The notes: generated by a model from the sequence alone, not told the origin. Positions 7,750-17,418 are shown, counted from the first letter of the stretch. The stretch is DNA of 64,000 bases from Sulfitobacter geojensis (GCF_000622325.1 NZ_JASE01000005.1:1612001-1676000), one strand, 5' to 3'. Program-made: numbers and translations.

Positions 7750-10700
7750 ATGAGTACACGTCTCGCCACTCCCGGTCGTCTGACCGATCACAGCAAACCG
7801 TTGAACTTTACCTTCAACGGCAAAAACATGCGCGGTTATGCGGGGGACACGCTCGCCTCTGCGCTTCTTGCCAACGACCAGATGCTTGTGGGCCGGTCCT
7901 TCAAATACCACCGCCCGCGCGGGATCGTGGCCTCCGGCCCCGAAGAGCCCAACGCGCTGGTCAATCTCGGCGATGAGGGCCGGTTTGAACCCAACCAACG
8001 CGTCACCACGACAGAATTGTTCGAAGGACTGAAGGCCGCGAGTCAGAACCATTGGCCGACCCTCGAATTCGACGTGGGCGCGATCAACAAGCATCTCAGC
8101 CGCTTTTTACCCTCGGGTTTCTACTACAAGATGTTCATGTATCCGCGCGCCTTCTGGAAACACGTCTACGAACCGGTGATCCGCCACTCAGCCGGGTTGG
8201 GCAATGCGCCCAAAGCGCGGGACGAAGACACTTACGAACACTTTTACGCCTTTTGCGATGTTCTGGTGGTCGGCGGTGGTGTTGCCGGATTGCAGGCGGC
8301 CCTGACCGCAGGGCGGGCCGGTGCCCGTGTGATCCTGTTTGAGCAAAGCGACCATTGGGGCGGGCGCGCGCCTGTGGATGGCGGCGTCATCAACGGCGGC
8401 CCTGTGGACAAATACGTGGACGAAACCCTTGCCGCCCTGGCAAAAATGGAAAATGTGCAACTGCGCCTGCGCACCATGGGGGCGGGTGTCTATGACCACG
8501 GGTATGCGTTGGGCTATGAACGCCTGACCGATCACGCACCGGAAACGGCGGGTCCGCGCCACCGTTTGTGGCGCGTCCGGGCGGCCCAGATCATCACCGC
8601 GACTGGTGCGATCGAACGCCCGCTCAGCTTTGCGGGCAATGATATTCCGGGTGTCATGCTTGCCTCTGCGCTGCGCGATTACGTGGTGAACTACGGGGTT
8701 TCCGTTGGGGACCGCACAGTGGTCGTTACCAACAATGATAACGCTTACCTAACGGCAATTGCGCTGAAACACGCCGGTCTTGACGTGCCCGTCATCCTTG
8801 ACGCGCGGGTTCTGCCGGATGATCGCGGGCTTGTCGAACAGGCCAAGGCACTGGGCATCCGCGTGTTGATGGGCCACGCGATTTCTTCGGTCAAAGGTGG
8901 CAAGCGCGTCACCGGTGTCAGCATCTGCGCACAAGCGGGCGAAGGCGCGGTTCTGGAAGAGATCGCATGTGACGCTGTCGCCATGTCCGGTGGTTGGTCG
9001 CCGGTGGTGCACTTATGGTCCCATTGTGGCGGCAAATTGCGCTGGGATACGGCCCACGCCTGTTTCTCGCCGGATGTGGATAACCCGCCTAAAGGGGCGG
9101 ATGGTATGGGGTTTGTAACCCCTGCGGGTGCCGCGTCTGGCATGTTCGCGTTGGACGATGTGCTGCATGATGCCCATGCGGCAGCCGAAGGGGTGGTCAC
9201 CTGTTTGGACATGAAGCTGCCCAAAGATGCAGTGGCACCCGTCGCCGAACGCCGCGAGGAATCGCCGATGGCTCCGGTCTGGATGATGCCGCAGGGCGCA
9301 AGCGCCAAGCTGCGCGAAAAGACCTGGCTGGACTATCAGAACGACGTCAAAGTATCAGACGTCCGGTTGGCCGCGCAGGAAGGTTTTGTCAGCGTCGAAC
9401 ACGCCAAACGGTATACCACATTGGGCATGGCGACGGATCAGGGCAAGTTAAGCAACATCAACGGTCTGGCCACGCTGGCCGGTGCCTTGGACAAGGACAT
9501 CCCGTCTGTCGGCACCACCACTTTCCGTCCGCCCTATCACCCGATTTCACTGGCTTCGATTGCGGGCGAGGCGAAGGACCATGTGTTCCAGCCGATCCGC
9601 CGCACACCGTTGCAGGACTGGCACGATGCCAATGGCGCGGAATACGAACCGGTCGGCCAGTGGCGCAGGCCCTATGCCTTTAAACGCGGCGCGGAAACCT
9701 CCCATGATGCTGTGATGCGCGAGGTCAAGAACACCCGCGAGAAGCTGGGGCTGCTCGATGCTTCGACCTTGGGCAAGATCATCGTGAAAGGGCCGGACGC
9801 GGGCAAGTTCCTCGATATGATGTACACCAACATGATGTCGACGCTGAAACCGGGCAAATGCCGCTATGGTTTGATGTGCAGTGAAAACGGCTTTCTGATC
9901 GACGACGGGGTTGTGGCGCGCATTGATGACGATACATGGCTGTGCCACACGACCACGGGCGGGGCGGAAACCATCCACGCGCATATGGAAGAATGGCTGC
10001 AAACCGAATGGTGGGACTGGCAGGTCTATGTCGCCAATGTCACCGAACAATATGCGCAGGTTGCTGTTGTCGGGCCAAACGCACGTAAGGCACTGGAAAA
10101 GCTCGGCGGCATGGATGTCTCCAAAGAGACGCTTGGCTTTATGGAATGGGCGGACGGGACGCTTGGCGGGTTCGCGGTACGGGTTTACCGGATCTCGTTC
10201 TCCGGGGAGCTCAGCTATGAAATTGCGGTGGATGCCAGCCAGGGGCGGGCCTATTGGGACGCCTTGATGGTTGTCGGCGCGGACCTTGGCGCGATGCCTT
10301 ATGGCACCGAATGTCTGCATATTCTGCGGGCCGAAAAGGGCTTTATCATGATCGGGGACGAAACCGACGGCACCGTGATCCCGCAGGATCTGGGGCTGGG
10401 TTGGGCAATATCAAAGAAGAAAGAAGACTACCTTGGCAAACGCGCCCAAGCGCGCAGCCATATGACCGACCCGTCCCGCTGGAAACTGGTGGGGCTGGAA
10501 ACGGTAGATGGGTCAACCTTACCGGACGGGGCCTATGCGGTGGCAGAAGGCACGAACGAAAACGGCCAGCGTGTAACGCAGGGGCGCGTGACCTCGACTT
10601 ACCATTCGCCGACCTTGGGCAAAGGCATTGCGATGGGGCTGGTCCTGAACGGACCCGACCGCATGGGCGAGGTGCTGACCTTCCCCGGTACGGATGGCAA

Positions 10701-10767
10701 GGATTATGAAGCCAAAATTGTGAACCCGGTGTTTTATGATGCGGATGGGGAGAAGCAGAATGTCTGA
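7750..10767 (+). CDS. soxA: sarcosine oxidase subunit alpha SoxA
   Basis: This is the large subunit of heterotetrameric sarcosine oxidase. It binds NAD+ and tetrahydrofolate and completes the channel that carries the methylene group. At 1005 residues it has full family length. The order is: an N-terminal ferredoxin-like fold without the iron-sulfur cysteines (residues about 18-75), a dinucleotide-binding domain beginning DVLVVGGGVAGLQAALTAG near residue 170, and a C-terminal half homologous to glycine cleavage T-protein (about 620-990, with GYAMEW-type strands replaced by LGFMEWADG). soxG overlaps its last eight bases. Confidence 0.96.
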   Translation: MSTRLATPGRLTDHSKPLNFTFNGKNMRGYAGDTLASALLANDQMLVGRSFKYHRPRGIVASGPEEPNALVNLGDEGRFEPNQRVTTTELFEGLKAASQNHWPTLEFDVGAINKHLSRFLPSGFYYKMFMYPRAFWKHVYEPVIRHSAGLGNAPKARDEDTYEHFYAFCDVLVVGGGVAGLQAALTAGRAGARVILFEQSDHWGGRAPVDGGVINGGPVDKYVDETLAALAKMENVQLRLRTMGAGVYDHGYALGYERLTDHAPETAGPRHRLWRVRAAQIITATGAIERPLSFAGNDIPGVMLASALRDYVVNYGVSVGDRTVVVTNNDNAYLTAIALKHAGLDVPVILDARVLPDDRGLVEQAKALGIRVLMGHAISSVKGGKRVTGVSICAQAGEGAVLEEIACDAVAMSGGWSPVVHLWSHCGGKLRWDTAHACFSPDVDNPPKGADGMGFVTPAGAASGMFALDDVLHDAHAAAEGVVTCLDMKLPKDAVAPVAERREESPMAPVWMMPQGASAKLREKTWLDYQNDVKVSDVRLAAQEGFVSVEHAKRYTTLGMATDQGKLSNINGLATLAGALDKDIPSVGTTTFRPPYHPISLASIAGEAKDHVFQPIRRTPLQDWHDANGAEYEPVGQWRRPYAFKRGAETSHDAVMREVKNTREKLGLLDASTLGKIIVKGPDAGKFLDMMYTNMMSTLKPGKCRYGLMCSENGFLIDDGVVARIDDDTWLCHTTTGGAETIHAHMEEWLQTEWWDWQVYVANVTEQYAQVAVVGPNARKALEKLGGMDVSKETLGFMEWADGTLGGFAVRVYRISFSGELSYEIAVDASQGRAYWDALMVVGADLGAMPYGTECLHILRAEKGFIMIGDETDGTVIPQDLGLGWAISKKKEDYLGKRAQARSHMTDPSRWKLVGLETVDGSTLPDGAYAVAEGTNENGQRVTQGRVTSTYHSPTLGKGIAMGLVLNGPDRMGEVLTFPGTDGKDYEAKIVNPVFYDADGEKQNV

Positions 10768-11338
10768 GCCAATGACCGCCCTGAACGGGGTCAGCGATAC
10801 CACCGGTATCGCCACGGTAACCGAACTGGGACCGCGCGGCATGATCACCCTGCGCGGCGACATGTCTGCGAAACCTATCGTCAAGGCTGCCGTGGCCGCG
10901 GGCGGCGTCACGTTGCCCGAACGGGGCCATTGTGCCACCGAAGGCAGCGGCGGGATGGCATGGATGTCGCCGGACGAATTGCTAATCCTGTGCGATTACG
11001 ACACGGTGCTGGACCGTCTCGCGGACCTGCAGGGCAAGCTCGCCAAACATCACGCCTTGGCGGTCAATGTATCGGATGCGCGCGCGATGTTCCAGATTAC
11101 CGGCCCGCATGTGCGCGATGTGATGGCGAAACTTTCCCCCGTCGACATGCACCCGGACCAGTTCACCGGCACAATGTTCCGCCGCACGCGGATCGCGCAG
11201 GTGCCTGCCGCGTTCTGGATGCCGGATGAGCAGACGGTGCAGATCATTTGTTTCCGCTCGGTCGCGCAATATGTGTTCGACGTACTGAACATGGCGGCGC
11301 AGGCAGGGTCCGAAGTCGGGTATTTTGGCGAAGCTTGA
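10760..11338 (+). CDS. soxG: sarcosine oxidase subunit gamma SoxG
   Basis: This is the gamma subunit of heterotetrameric sarcosine oxidase, structurally related to part of the glycine cleavage T-protein fold. The start at ATG 10760 overlaps the soxA stop by eight bases and gives 192 residues, the normal length. Recognisable parts are the WMSPDELLILCDY strand, the VNVSDARAMFQITGP segment and the C-terminal SVAQYVFDVLNMAAQAG helix. It closes the operon. The folate genes (folD, purU, glyA) that often follow sox operons are not in the window. Confidence 0.93.
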   Translation: MSEPMTALNGVSDTTGIATVTELGPRGMITLRGDMSAKPIVKAAVAAGGVTLPERGHCATEGSGGMAWMSPDELLILCDYDTVLDRLADLQGKLAKHHALAVNVSDARAMFQITGPHVRDVMAKLSPVDMHPDQFTGTMFRRTRIAQVPAAFWMPDEQTVQIICFRSVAQYVFDVLNMAAQAGSEVGYFGEA

Positions 11339-11623
11339 TGCACCGCGCGTTTTGGCCCGAAGGCTGCGCAATTACAGCGCTGGGCGCGCTGCGCGTCTTC
11401 TTTCGTCAATCCCGTTGATCCAGATTACCGCTGGCATGGGGCGCGGCATCGAGCGCGGTGCATGCCGCGCAAAGCGCTCAGGGGGCGGATTTGCGCAAGT
11501 GACCCGCGACATTTCCCATTTAATGGCGGCTTGCGCGTGATTTGGCTCAGGCACCCTTGACGAAGCATGCGTGCGCACTCCATTTGGTGTAGAGATTTCT
11601 GAAACACCAAGGAGGCCCAGAAA
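11339..11623. other. intergenic region between soxG and sodB
   Basis: These 285 bases hold no convincing gene. A TTGACG hexamer near 11559 could be the -35 box of the sodB promoter, but I cannot pair it with a good -10 box. AAGGAGG is present just before the sodB start. No terminator is obvious after soxG. Confidence 0.4.
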
Positions 11624-12223
11624 ATGGCTTTTGAACTTCCCGATCTTCCCTACGCCCACGACGCGCTTGCTTCCAAAGGCATGAGTGCGGAAACGCTGGA
11701 GTTTCACCACGACAAGCATCACAACGCTTATGTGACCAACGGCAACAAGGCGATCGAGGGCACTGAATGGGCCGGCAAATCGCTCGAAGAGATCATCAAA
11801 GGCACTTATGATCCCTCCGCCGTGGCGCAGAACGGTATTTTCAACAACATCAGCCAGCTGTGGAACCACAACCAGTTCTGGGAAATGATGGGGCCGGGCG
11901 ACAATGCGATGCCAAGCGAGCTGGAAAAAGCCATCGTCGAGAGCTTTGGCTCTGTCGACAAAATGATGAGCGAATTCAAAGCGGCGGGTGCCGGACAGTT
12001 CGGTTCCGGCTGGGCCTGGCTGGTCAAGGACACAGACGGCGGTCTGAAAGTCACGAAAACCGAAAACGGCGTGAACCCCGTTTGCTTCGGCCAGACCGCG
12101 CTGCTGGGCTGTGATGTTTGGGAACACTCCTATTACATCGATTTCCGCAACGCGCGCCCTGACTACCTGTCGAACTTCCTCGACAACCTTGTGAACTGGG
12201 AAAATGTCGCCTCCCGCCTGTAA
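11624..12223 (+). CDS. sodB: superoxide dismutase [Fe] SodB
   Basis: This cytoplasmic iron superoxide dismutase converts superoxide to hydrogen peroxide and oxygen. The 199-residue chain has the four metal ligands at His28 (EFHHDKHHNAY), His82 (QLWNHNQFW), Asp164 and His168 (CDVWEHSYY). Gln78, just before LWNH, is the second-sphere glutamine of iron enzymes, where manganese enzymes usually place Gly here and Gln later. This supports the Fe form, although cambialistic use cannot be excluded. A strong AAGGAGG ribosome binding site precedes the start and a clear terminator follows, so it is monocistronic. Confidence 0.96.
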   Translation: MAFELPDLPYAHDALASKGMSAETLEFHHDKHHNAYVTNGNKAIEGTEWAGKSLEEIIKGTYDPSAVAQNGIFNNISQLWNHNQFWEMMGPGDNAMPSELEKAIVESFGSVDKMMSEFKAAGAGQFGSGWAWLVKDTDGGLKVTKTENGVNPVCFGQTALLGCDVWEHSYYIDFRNARPDYLSNFLDNLVNWENVASRL

Positions 12224-12263
12224 GGGCCGCGCCGTTTACCAGACCAGTGTTGAAAACGATTTG

Positions 12264-12292
12264 CCCCGCAGCTTTGCCGCTGCGGGGTTTTT
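12264..12292 (+). terminator. sodB terminator
   Basis: A perfect nine-base stem CCCCGCAGC / GCTGCGGGG with a six-base loop is followed by TTTTT, 41 bases after the sodB stop. Confidence 0.9.
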
Positions 12293-12514
12293 CTTTGGAA
12301 CCACCGCGCCTTGTCTGGGTTTTCTTAGTGACGATGCCAACGACCGAACGGTGAAGGTTACTACCGCCGCGTACAGCAAAACCGTGTCGCAGGCGGAAGG
12401 GGTTTCTGAATGGGGTGGGGATTACATCCCGCAGCGCTTAGATGGGACCGACAAAATCCGCACAAGCCGCAGATCGGGTCGCTGGTGATAGAAAACCTGA
12501 TAAGGAGGACCATC

Positions 12515-12970
12515 ATGACAAAGTTGAAGAACGGCACATGGGTTATCATCGCGGACGGCGAAAAAGCCCTGTTCTTGGAAAACCAGACCGACGGGGAAGA
12601 CCCGTTTCTGGAAGTGTTCCGCGAAGAAGAACAGGAAAACCCACCCAACCGCGATCAGGCGGCGAACCGGCGCGGTCGGTTTAACGACGGCCCGTCTGTG
12701 CACCGCTCGGCAGTAGATGATACCGACTGGCACCAATTGGCCAAGGACCGCTTCGCGGGGGAGCTTGCGGACATCCTATATCAGAAAGCGCATGCCGGTG
12801 CTTTCGAGCAGATCGTTCTGGTGGCACCGCCCGGTACGCTGGGTGAATTGCGCCATCAGATGCATCAAGAGGTGTCGAACAAAGTGATTGGCGAGATCGA
12901 CAAAACGCTGACCAACCACGCGCTCGACGATATCGAGAAGATCGTGGTGAAGGAATTGCAGGCCGCCTAG
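12515..12970 (+). CDS. host attachment family protein
   Basis: This is a 151-residue soluble protein of the family named from an Agrobacterium protein needed for attachment to host cells. Its biochemical activity is not known, and structures resemble the archaeal release-factor fold. It opens KNGTWVIIADGEKALFLEN, has a charged variable middle and ends with HAGAFEQIVLVAPPGTLGEL and a long acidic helix, all in family order. The ATG 12515 has a very good TAAGGAGG site eight bases upstream. About 290 bases separate it from sodB; apart from the sodB terminator I see nothing there but its own promoter region. Confidence 0.82.
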   Translation: MTKLKNGTWVIIADGEKALFLENQTDGEDPFLEVFREEEQENPPNRDQAANRRGRFNDGPSVHRSAVDDTDWHQLAKDRFAGELADILYQKAHAGAFEQIVLVAPPGTLGELRHQMHQEVSNKVIGEIDKTLTNHALDDIEKIVVKELQAA

Positions 12971-13004
12971 GGCCGCAAGTCCGTTTCGACGCGCAAGTGA
13001 TCGG

Positions 13005-13034
13005 GGGCGCTGTGGTTAAATTGCCACAGCGCCC
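13005..13034 (+). terminator. terminator of the host attachment protein gene
   Basis: A perfect eleven-base stem GGGCGCTGTGG / CCACAGCGCCC encloses the loop TTAAATTG. It has no immediate T-run, but an AT-rich stretch follows. Confidence 0.7.
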
Positions 13035-13231
13035 TGCGCTTGGCACGATAAAAATTTGCCTTTTAGTTAGTAATTACTGGCAAGAAGCGGCCCCAGAGAC
13101 GCAAGGGCATCTTTGCGTATTGATCCCTGCAAAGACGGATCGAACGAATAGGATGTGCGTCGGTTTAACACAACTGCGCAGCACTGCCGGATTGCGGCTA
13201 GCTGCTGGCTTGCGCTGCAATTTTACTTTTA

Positions 13232-13257
13232 GAAAACCGAAAACAATCGGGTTTTTC
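13232..13257 (-). terminator. terminator of the LOG-family gene
   Basis: On the reverse strand, GAAAAACCCGA pairs imperfectly with TCGGTTTTC around a short loop. It ends in a T-rich stretch 12 bases downstream of the LOG-family stop. The remaining bases between 13035 and 13231 show no gene or strong structure. Confidence 0.55.
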
Positions 13258-13268
13258 GAACCAATGGC

Positions 13269-13820
13269 TCAGGAAAAATCGGCTTTCAACGCGGTCAGCG
13301 TCGCCGCGGCATCAGGCACGACAGTCGCGAATTCCAGCAGTGACGCATCGGCAAAACCGCTGTCCACAACATGGTCCATCAGAGCCGTCAGTTTCGACCA
13401 GTAATCATTTGTATTCACGATATAAATAGGCTTTTTATGCAGCCCCAGCTGGCGCCATGTCAGCACCTCGAACAACTCGTCCAGTGACCCCGCACCGCCG
13501 GGGAGAACCACCACCGCATCGCAGTTCATGAACATGACTTTCTTGCGTTCGTGCATGGTTTCCGTCACCACATAGCTGGTCAGATCGGTTTTGCCGACTT
13601 CCCAATCCACAAGGTGCTGGGGGATCACGCCAAAGGTTGTGCCGCCCGCCGTTTGAACGCTGCGTGCGACGGTGCCCATCAACCCGACATCCCCCGCGCC
13701 ATAGACCAGCCGCAGCCCAGCCTGCGCAATGCCAGCCCCCAACGCTTCGGCATCACGGGTGTATGCGGGGTCATTGCCGGGACGCGAGCCACAGAAAACA
13801 CAGACAGATTTTTGCGACAT
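13269..13820 (-). CDS. LOG family protein (TIGR00730 Rossmann fold; cytokinin riboside phosphohydrolase-like)
   Basis: This 183-residue protein belongs to the LOG family (lysine decarboxylase-like fold). Studied members hydrolyse nucleoside 5'-monophosphates, including cytokinin ribotides, to free base and ribose phosphate. It shows VCVFCGSRPGND at the N terminus, LVYGAGDVGLMG, and the active-site loop VVLPGGAGSLDELFEVLTW, in which Ser replaces the usual Thr of PGGxGTxxE, a conservative change. I chose ATG 13820, where homology begins; the frame is open 37 codons upstream. It is divergent from the LysM gene across 103 bases. Confidence 0.9.
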   Translation of the reverse strand: MSQKSVCVFCGSRPGNDPAYTRDAEALGAGIAQAGLRLVYGAGDVGLMGTVARSVQTAGGTTFGVIPQHLVDWEVGKTDLTSYVVTETMHERKKVMFMNCDAVVVLPGGAGSLDELFEVLTWRQLGLHKKPIYIVNTNDYWSKLTALMDHVVDSGFADASLLEFATVVPDAAATLTALKADFS

Positions 13821-13923
13821 AACGCGGGCCTTTTCGTTAATAAATTGTGCAGCGACGCGGGAGGTGTTTTGACCCCTGTTAGCCTGCTTGCTAATAAGGC
13901 TCAACCTTTCGGGATGGTGTAAA

Positions 13924-15447
13924 ATGCGCAATTTCTTTGCTGGATTTGGGAATGGCTCCGGTGCCTTTGCGGCTGCGGCTGTATGTTTGGTGCTGCTGGC
14001 GGCGGGCTATTACGTGCAATCGGGGCGGGGGGCGGTTGATGCACCCGAACGCGCAGCACTTGTCGCCCCCACGCAAGCAGCGAACGACGCGCAAGCGGAC
14101 GACGCAGCGGCACGCGAACCCGACAGCACTGAAACAGCTGCGAAACCCCAGACCCAAGCCGACGCTGGACCCGATGCAAGTGCAGCACCCGAACAGCCTG
14201 AACCGGTGGTCGAGGCCAGCACACCCGATCCGGCACCTTCCTTTGACGAGGTGCGCAGAGAGGCGGATGGCGTCACGGTGATTGCGGGCCGCGCGGCCCC
14301 GGGAACGCAGGTCAGTGTATTGCAAGACGGCAAGGTTGTAGCGCAGGCAAAGGCAGACGGATCCGGCAAATTCGCGACCCTTGCGCTGATCGCGCCGGAC
14401 GGCAAGCCGCATGTGCTAAGCTTGCTGCAACAGGGGGAGGCTGGCGAGACGGCATCCGAAGATGAGATTATTCTGGCCCCGATGGCCCCCGTCGCTGTTG
14501 CGGCAGTGGCGGAACAAGCACCGGATGCATCCGCACCGGTGGATGAAAATGCCACGGCCCAAGACGTCGCGCAGGACGCGGTCCCCCAAGACGAGATCGC
14601 TGTAACCGATACTGAACTGACGCAAGCAGAGGAATCGCCCGCCGAGATAGCGGAGGGTGCGATTGAAACAGAAGCGACAGCAATGGCACCTGACGCGGCA
14701 CCCGAAACTTCGATGGAGACCGCCGCAGTCACAGCCGCGCCAGCGCAAGAGGCGACACGCGTAGAAAAGCCCGCAAGCAAGAACGATGCGGAGCCTTTGA
14801 GAACGCAAAACAGCGCCCCGCAGGAGACGCAGAATGCCGCCGCCGCGCCGGTTACTGAACAGCCAAGCAGCACGGCCACGGACGCGCCTGCGGTGCCGCA
14901 AGCCAACGCGCCGGAGCAGGTTGCCGTTCTAAAATCCACCGCCACCGGTGTGGAATTGTTGAACACTCCCAGCCCTAAAGCGATGACAAATGTGGCGCTT
15001 GATACCATCAGCTATTCCGAGGTGGGCGAGGTTGAACTGGCCGGACGCGCACAATCAGATACAGCATCGGTGCGGGTTTATCTGGACAATAATTCGGTGA
15101 TAAGCCTGCCTGTCGACGCTGAGGGCCGCTGGCGCGGTGAATTGCCGGATGTGGACGAAGGGATCTATACGCTGCGGGTTGATGAAGTTTCGAGTAGCGG
15201 CAAGGTGACCAGCCGCGTCGAGACCCCGTTTAAACGCGAGGCCAGCGCCGTGCTGGAGGCTGCCGCAGCAGAACAGGACGGCCCGATTTCCGCGATCACG
15301 GTTCAGGAGGGCGCGACCCTTTGGGCGATTGCGCGTGAACGGTATGGCGATGGCGCGCTTTATGTGCGCGTGTTCGAGGCCAACAACAACGCAATCCGCG
15401 ACCCTGATCTGATCTATCCGGGACAGGTTTTCGACCTGCCGGATTAG
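13924..15447 (+). CDS. LysM domain envelope protein with long low-complexity region
   Basis: This is a 507-residue protein anchored by one N-terminal membrane helix (about residues 12-32, AFAAAAVCLVLLAAGYYV). A periplasmic part follows, made of an Ala/Glu/Pro/Gln-rich linker (roughly residues 45-340) interrupted by a small beta domain with GVTVIAGRAAPGTQVSVLQDG. A second similar beta repeat (VELAGRAQSDTASVRVYLDN) comes later, and the C terminus is a LysM peptidoglycan-binding domain (TLWAIARERYGDGALYVRVF through YPGQVFDLPD). The two GRA repeats look like Ig-like or bacterial adhesin-type modules. It likely binds the cell wall as a structural protein. No enzyme domain is visible. Confidence 0.85.
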   Translation: MRNFFAGFGNGSGAFAAAAVCLVLLAAGYYVQSGRGAVDAPERAALVAPTQAANDAQADDAAAREPDSTETAAKPQTQADAGPDASAAPEQPEPVVEASTPDPAPSFDEVRREADGVTVIAGRAAPGTQVSVLQDGKVVAQAKADGSGKFATLALIAPDGKPHVLSLLQQGEAGETASEDEIILAPMAPVAVAAVAEQAPDASAPVDENATAQDVAQDAVPQDEIAVTDTELTQAEESPAEIAEGAIETEATAMAPDAAPETSMETAAVTAAPAQEATRVEKPASKNDAEPLRTQNSAPQETQNAAAAPVTEQPSSTATDAPAVPQANAPEQVAVLKSTATGVELLNTPSPKAMTNVALDTISYSEVGEVELAGRAQSDTASVRVYLDNNSVISLPVDAEGRWRGELPDVDEGIYTLRVDEVSSSGKVTSRVETPFKREASAVLEAAAAEQDGPISAITVQEGATLWAIARERYGDGALYVRVFEANNNAIRDPDLIYPGQVFDLPD

Positions 15448-15454
15448 GGCAAAT

Positions 15455-15495
15455 CCAGCAGATGGCTGATGCTGGCTAAGGGAATCATCCTTAGC
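15455..15495 (+). terminator. possible terminator hairpins after the LysM gene
   Basis: Two short adjacent stems are present: CCAGCA / TGCTGG and GCTAAGG / CCTTAGC. Neither has a T-run, so termination is only a suggestion. Confidence 0.35.
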
Positions 15496-15551
15496 GACTG
15501 GCAACCGGCACCCTGCAGGACTATGTAGCGTTCAAAGAGACAGGAACCTGC

Positions 15552-17408
15552 ATGCCCAGCGATACGAGCCAAGCCGCACAACACGCGACACCTAAACCGC
15601 CCCACCAGACCCCCGATATCGACGCCGAGGAACGCCAGTCCGGTTTTCTCGTGCTGCGCAAGGTTGCGCCCTATCTCTGGCCTGCGGATATGCCGTGGGT
15701 CAAACGGCGGGTGCTATGGGCGATGTTGGCGTTGTTTGTCTCCAAACTTGTGTCCGTGGTGACGCCTCTGTTTTACCGCGACGCGGTAGACGCGCTTGCG
15801 GGGGAAGGCGTGCCTATGGTGGCCCTCGGGGCGATTGGCCTGACGGTGGCGTACGGGATGGCCCGTCTGATGACGGTGGGGTTCCAGCAACTGCGCGATG
15901 CGGTGTTTGCCCGCGTCGGTCAACGCGCCCTGCGCATGTTGGCGCTTGAAACCTTCGAGCATATCCATCGCCTGTCGATGCGCTATCACATCACCCGCAA
16001 GACTGGCGGTTTAAGCCGCATCATCGAACGCGGTGTGAAAGGGGTCGAATTCCTGCTGCGATTCCTGCTGTTCAACATCGGACCGCTGATCCTGGAATTG
16101 TTGATGATCGGGGCGGTACTGACCTATCTGTTTGACTGGACTTATCTTTTGGTCGTGGCTGTGACCATCGGCTTTTACGTTTGGTTCACCTTTGCGATTA
16201 CAGAATGGCGCGTGCGTCAGCGCCGCCAGATGAACGCAGCGGATACAGATGCCAACCAAAAGGCCGTTGATAGTCTGCTCAACTATGAAACCGTGAAATA
16301 CTTCGGTGCAGAGGCCCGCGAGGCGGCACGCTATGACAGCGCGATGGCCGGCTATGAAGAGGCGGCCATCAAGACCAGCCTGTCACTGGCATTTTTGAAC
16401 TTTGGCCAGTCGCTGATCATTACGGCCGGTCTGGTCGGGGTCATGGTGATGGCCGCGATCGGGGTACAAAACGGCACTTTGAGCGTTGGTGATTTTGTTA
16501 TGGTCAACGCCTATATGGTGCAGATCACCGTACCATTGAACTTTCTGGGCACTGTTTACCGCGAAATTCGCCAGGCGCTGGTGGATATGGGCCAGATGTT
16601 TGGTCTGCTTGACCAGCCGGCAGAGATTTCCGACAAAGCCGGGGCCAAGGATCTTGACGTCACTGGCGGAAAAGTCACGCTTGAGAATGTGCATTTCGGC
16701 TATGACCCCGAACGCAGCATTCTGAACGGGGTCACGCTAGAGGCCTTGCCGGGTGAAACCGTGGCGATTGTCGGCTCGACCGGGTCCGGGAAATCGACCA
16801 TCGGTCGGTTGTTGTTCCGGTTTTATGATGTCGGTGCGGGTGCGTTAAAGATCGACGGACAGGACCTGCGCGACGTGACGCAGCTAAGTCTGCACCGTGC
16901 AATTGGTGTGGTGCCGCAGGACACAGTGCTGTTCAACGATACCATCGGGTATAACATCGGCTATGGCCGCGAGGGCGCGACACAGGCCCAGATCGAAGCG
17001 GCCGCGCGCGATGCGCAAATCCACGACTTTATCACCGGCTTGCCTGACGGGTATGACACGACGGTGGGGGAGCGGGGGTTGAAACTGTCAGGCGGTGAGA
17101 AGCAGCGCGTGGGCATTGCACGCACCCTGCTGAAAGACCCGCCGATCTTGTTGCTGGACGAGGCAACATCGGCGCTGGACAGCGAGACAGAGCACGAAAT
17201 TCAGGACGCCTTGAACCGTGCAGGTCAGGGGCGCACAGTGCTGACCATCGCCCACCGCCTTAGCACGATTGCCGAAGCCGACCGGATCGTCGTGTTGGAA
17301 AAGGGCGAGATTGTCGAGCAGGGAACCCATGATGACCTGCTGGCAAAGGACGGGCGTTACGCGCAGCTTTGGCATCGTCAACAATCCGAGGATCAGGCAC
17401 CAGCTTAA
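15552..17408 (+). CDS. Atm1-type ABC exporter (fused permease and ATPase)
   Basis: This is a 618-residue half-transporter of the Atm1/HMT1/AtmA family, which works as a homodimer in the inner membrane and exports glutathione-linked sulfur or heavy-metal conjugates. Six membrane segments span roughly residues 55-330, with the family-typical VKYFGAEAREAARYD in the cytoplasmic loop. The ATPase follows with Walker A VGSTGSGKSTIGRLL, signature LSGGEKQRVGIART, Walker B ILLLDEATSALDSE and the H-loop His in IAHRLSTI. A CAGGA ribosome site precedes ATG 15552. The assignment to the Atm1 group is firm; the transported molecule is inference. Confidence 0.93.
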   Translation: MPSDTSQAAQHATPKPPHQTPDIDAEERQSGFLVLRKVAPYLWPADMPWVKRRVLWAMLALFVSKLVSVVTPLFYRDAVDALAGEGVPMVALGAIGLTVAYGMARLMTVGFQQLRDAVFARVGQRALRMLALETFEHIHRLSMRYHITRKTGGLSRIIERGVKGVEFLLRFLLFNIGPLILELLMIGAVLTYLFDWTYLLVVAVTIGFYVWFTFAITEWRVRQRRQMNAADTDANQKAVDSLLNYETVKYFGAEAREAARYDSAMAGYEEAAIKTSLSLAFLNFGQSLIITAGLVGVMVMAAIGVQNGTLSVGDFVMVNAYMVQITVPLNFLGTVYREIRQALVDMGQMFGLLDQPAEISDKAGAKDLDVTGGKVTLENVHFGYDPERSILNGVTLEALPGETVAIVGSTGSGKSTIGRLLFRFYDVGAGALKIDGQDLRDVTQLSLHRAIGVVPQDTVLFNDTIGYNIGYGREGATQAQIEAAARDAQIHDFITGLPDGYDTTVGERGLKLSGGEKQRVGIARTLLKDPPILLLDEATSALDSETEHEIQDALNRAGQGRTVLTIAHRLSTIAEADRIVVLEKGEIVEQGTHDDLLAKDGRYAQLWHRQQSEDQAPA

Positions 17409-17418
17409 GGCTATCTAC

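Noticed and set aside
13035..13228. Possible small RNA gene between the host attachment and LOG-family genes
   Set aside because: Only the two flanking terminators are clear; there is no convincing promoter or structured core.
14059..14930. Repetitive-looking GC-rich sequence that might suggest a repeat array
   Set aside because: It encodes an Ala/Glu/Pro linker; there are no regularly spaced identical units, so it is neither CRISPR nor a tandem repeat.
14010..15008. A Ser/Ala/Cys-rich reverse frame opposite the LysM gene
   Set aside because: It mirrors the low-complexity linker of the LysM protein and has no start region of its own.
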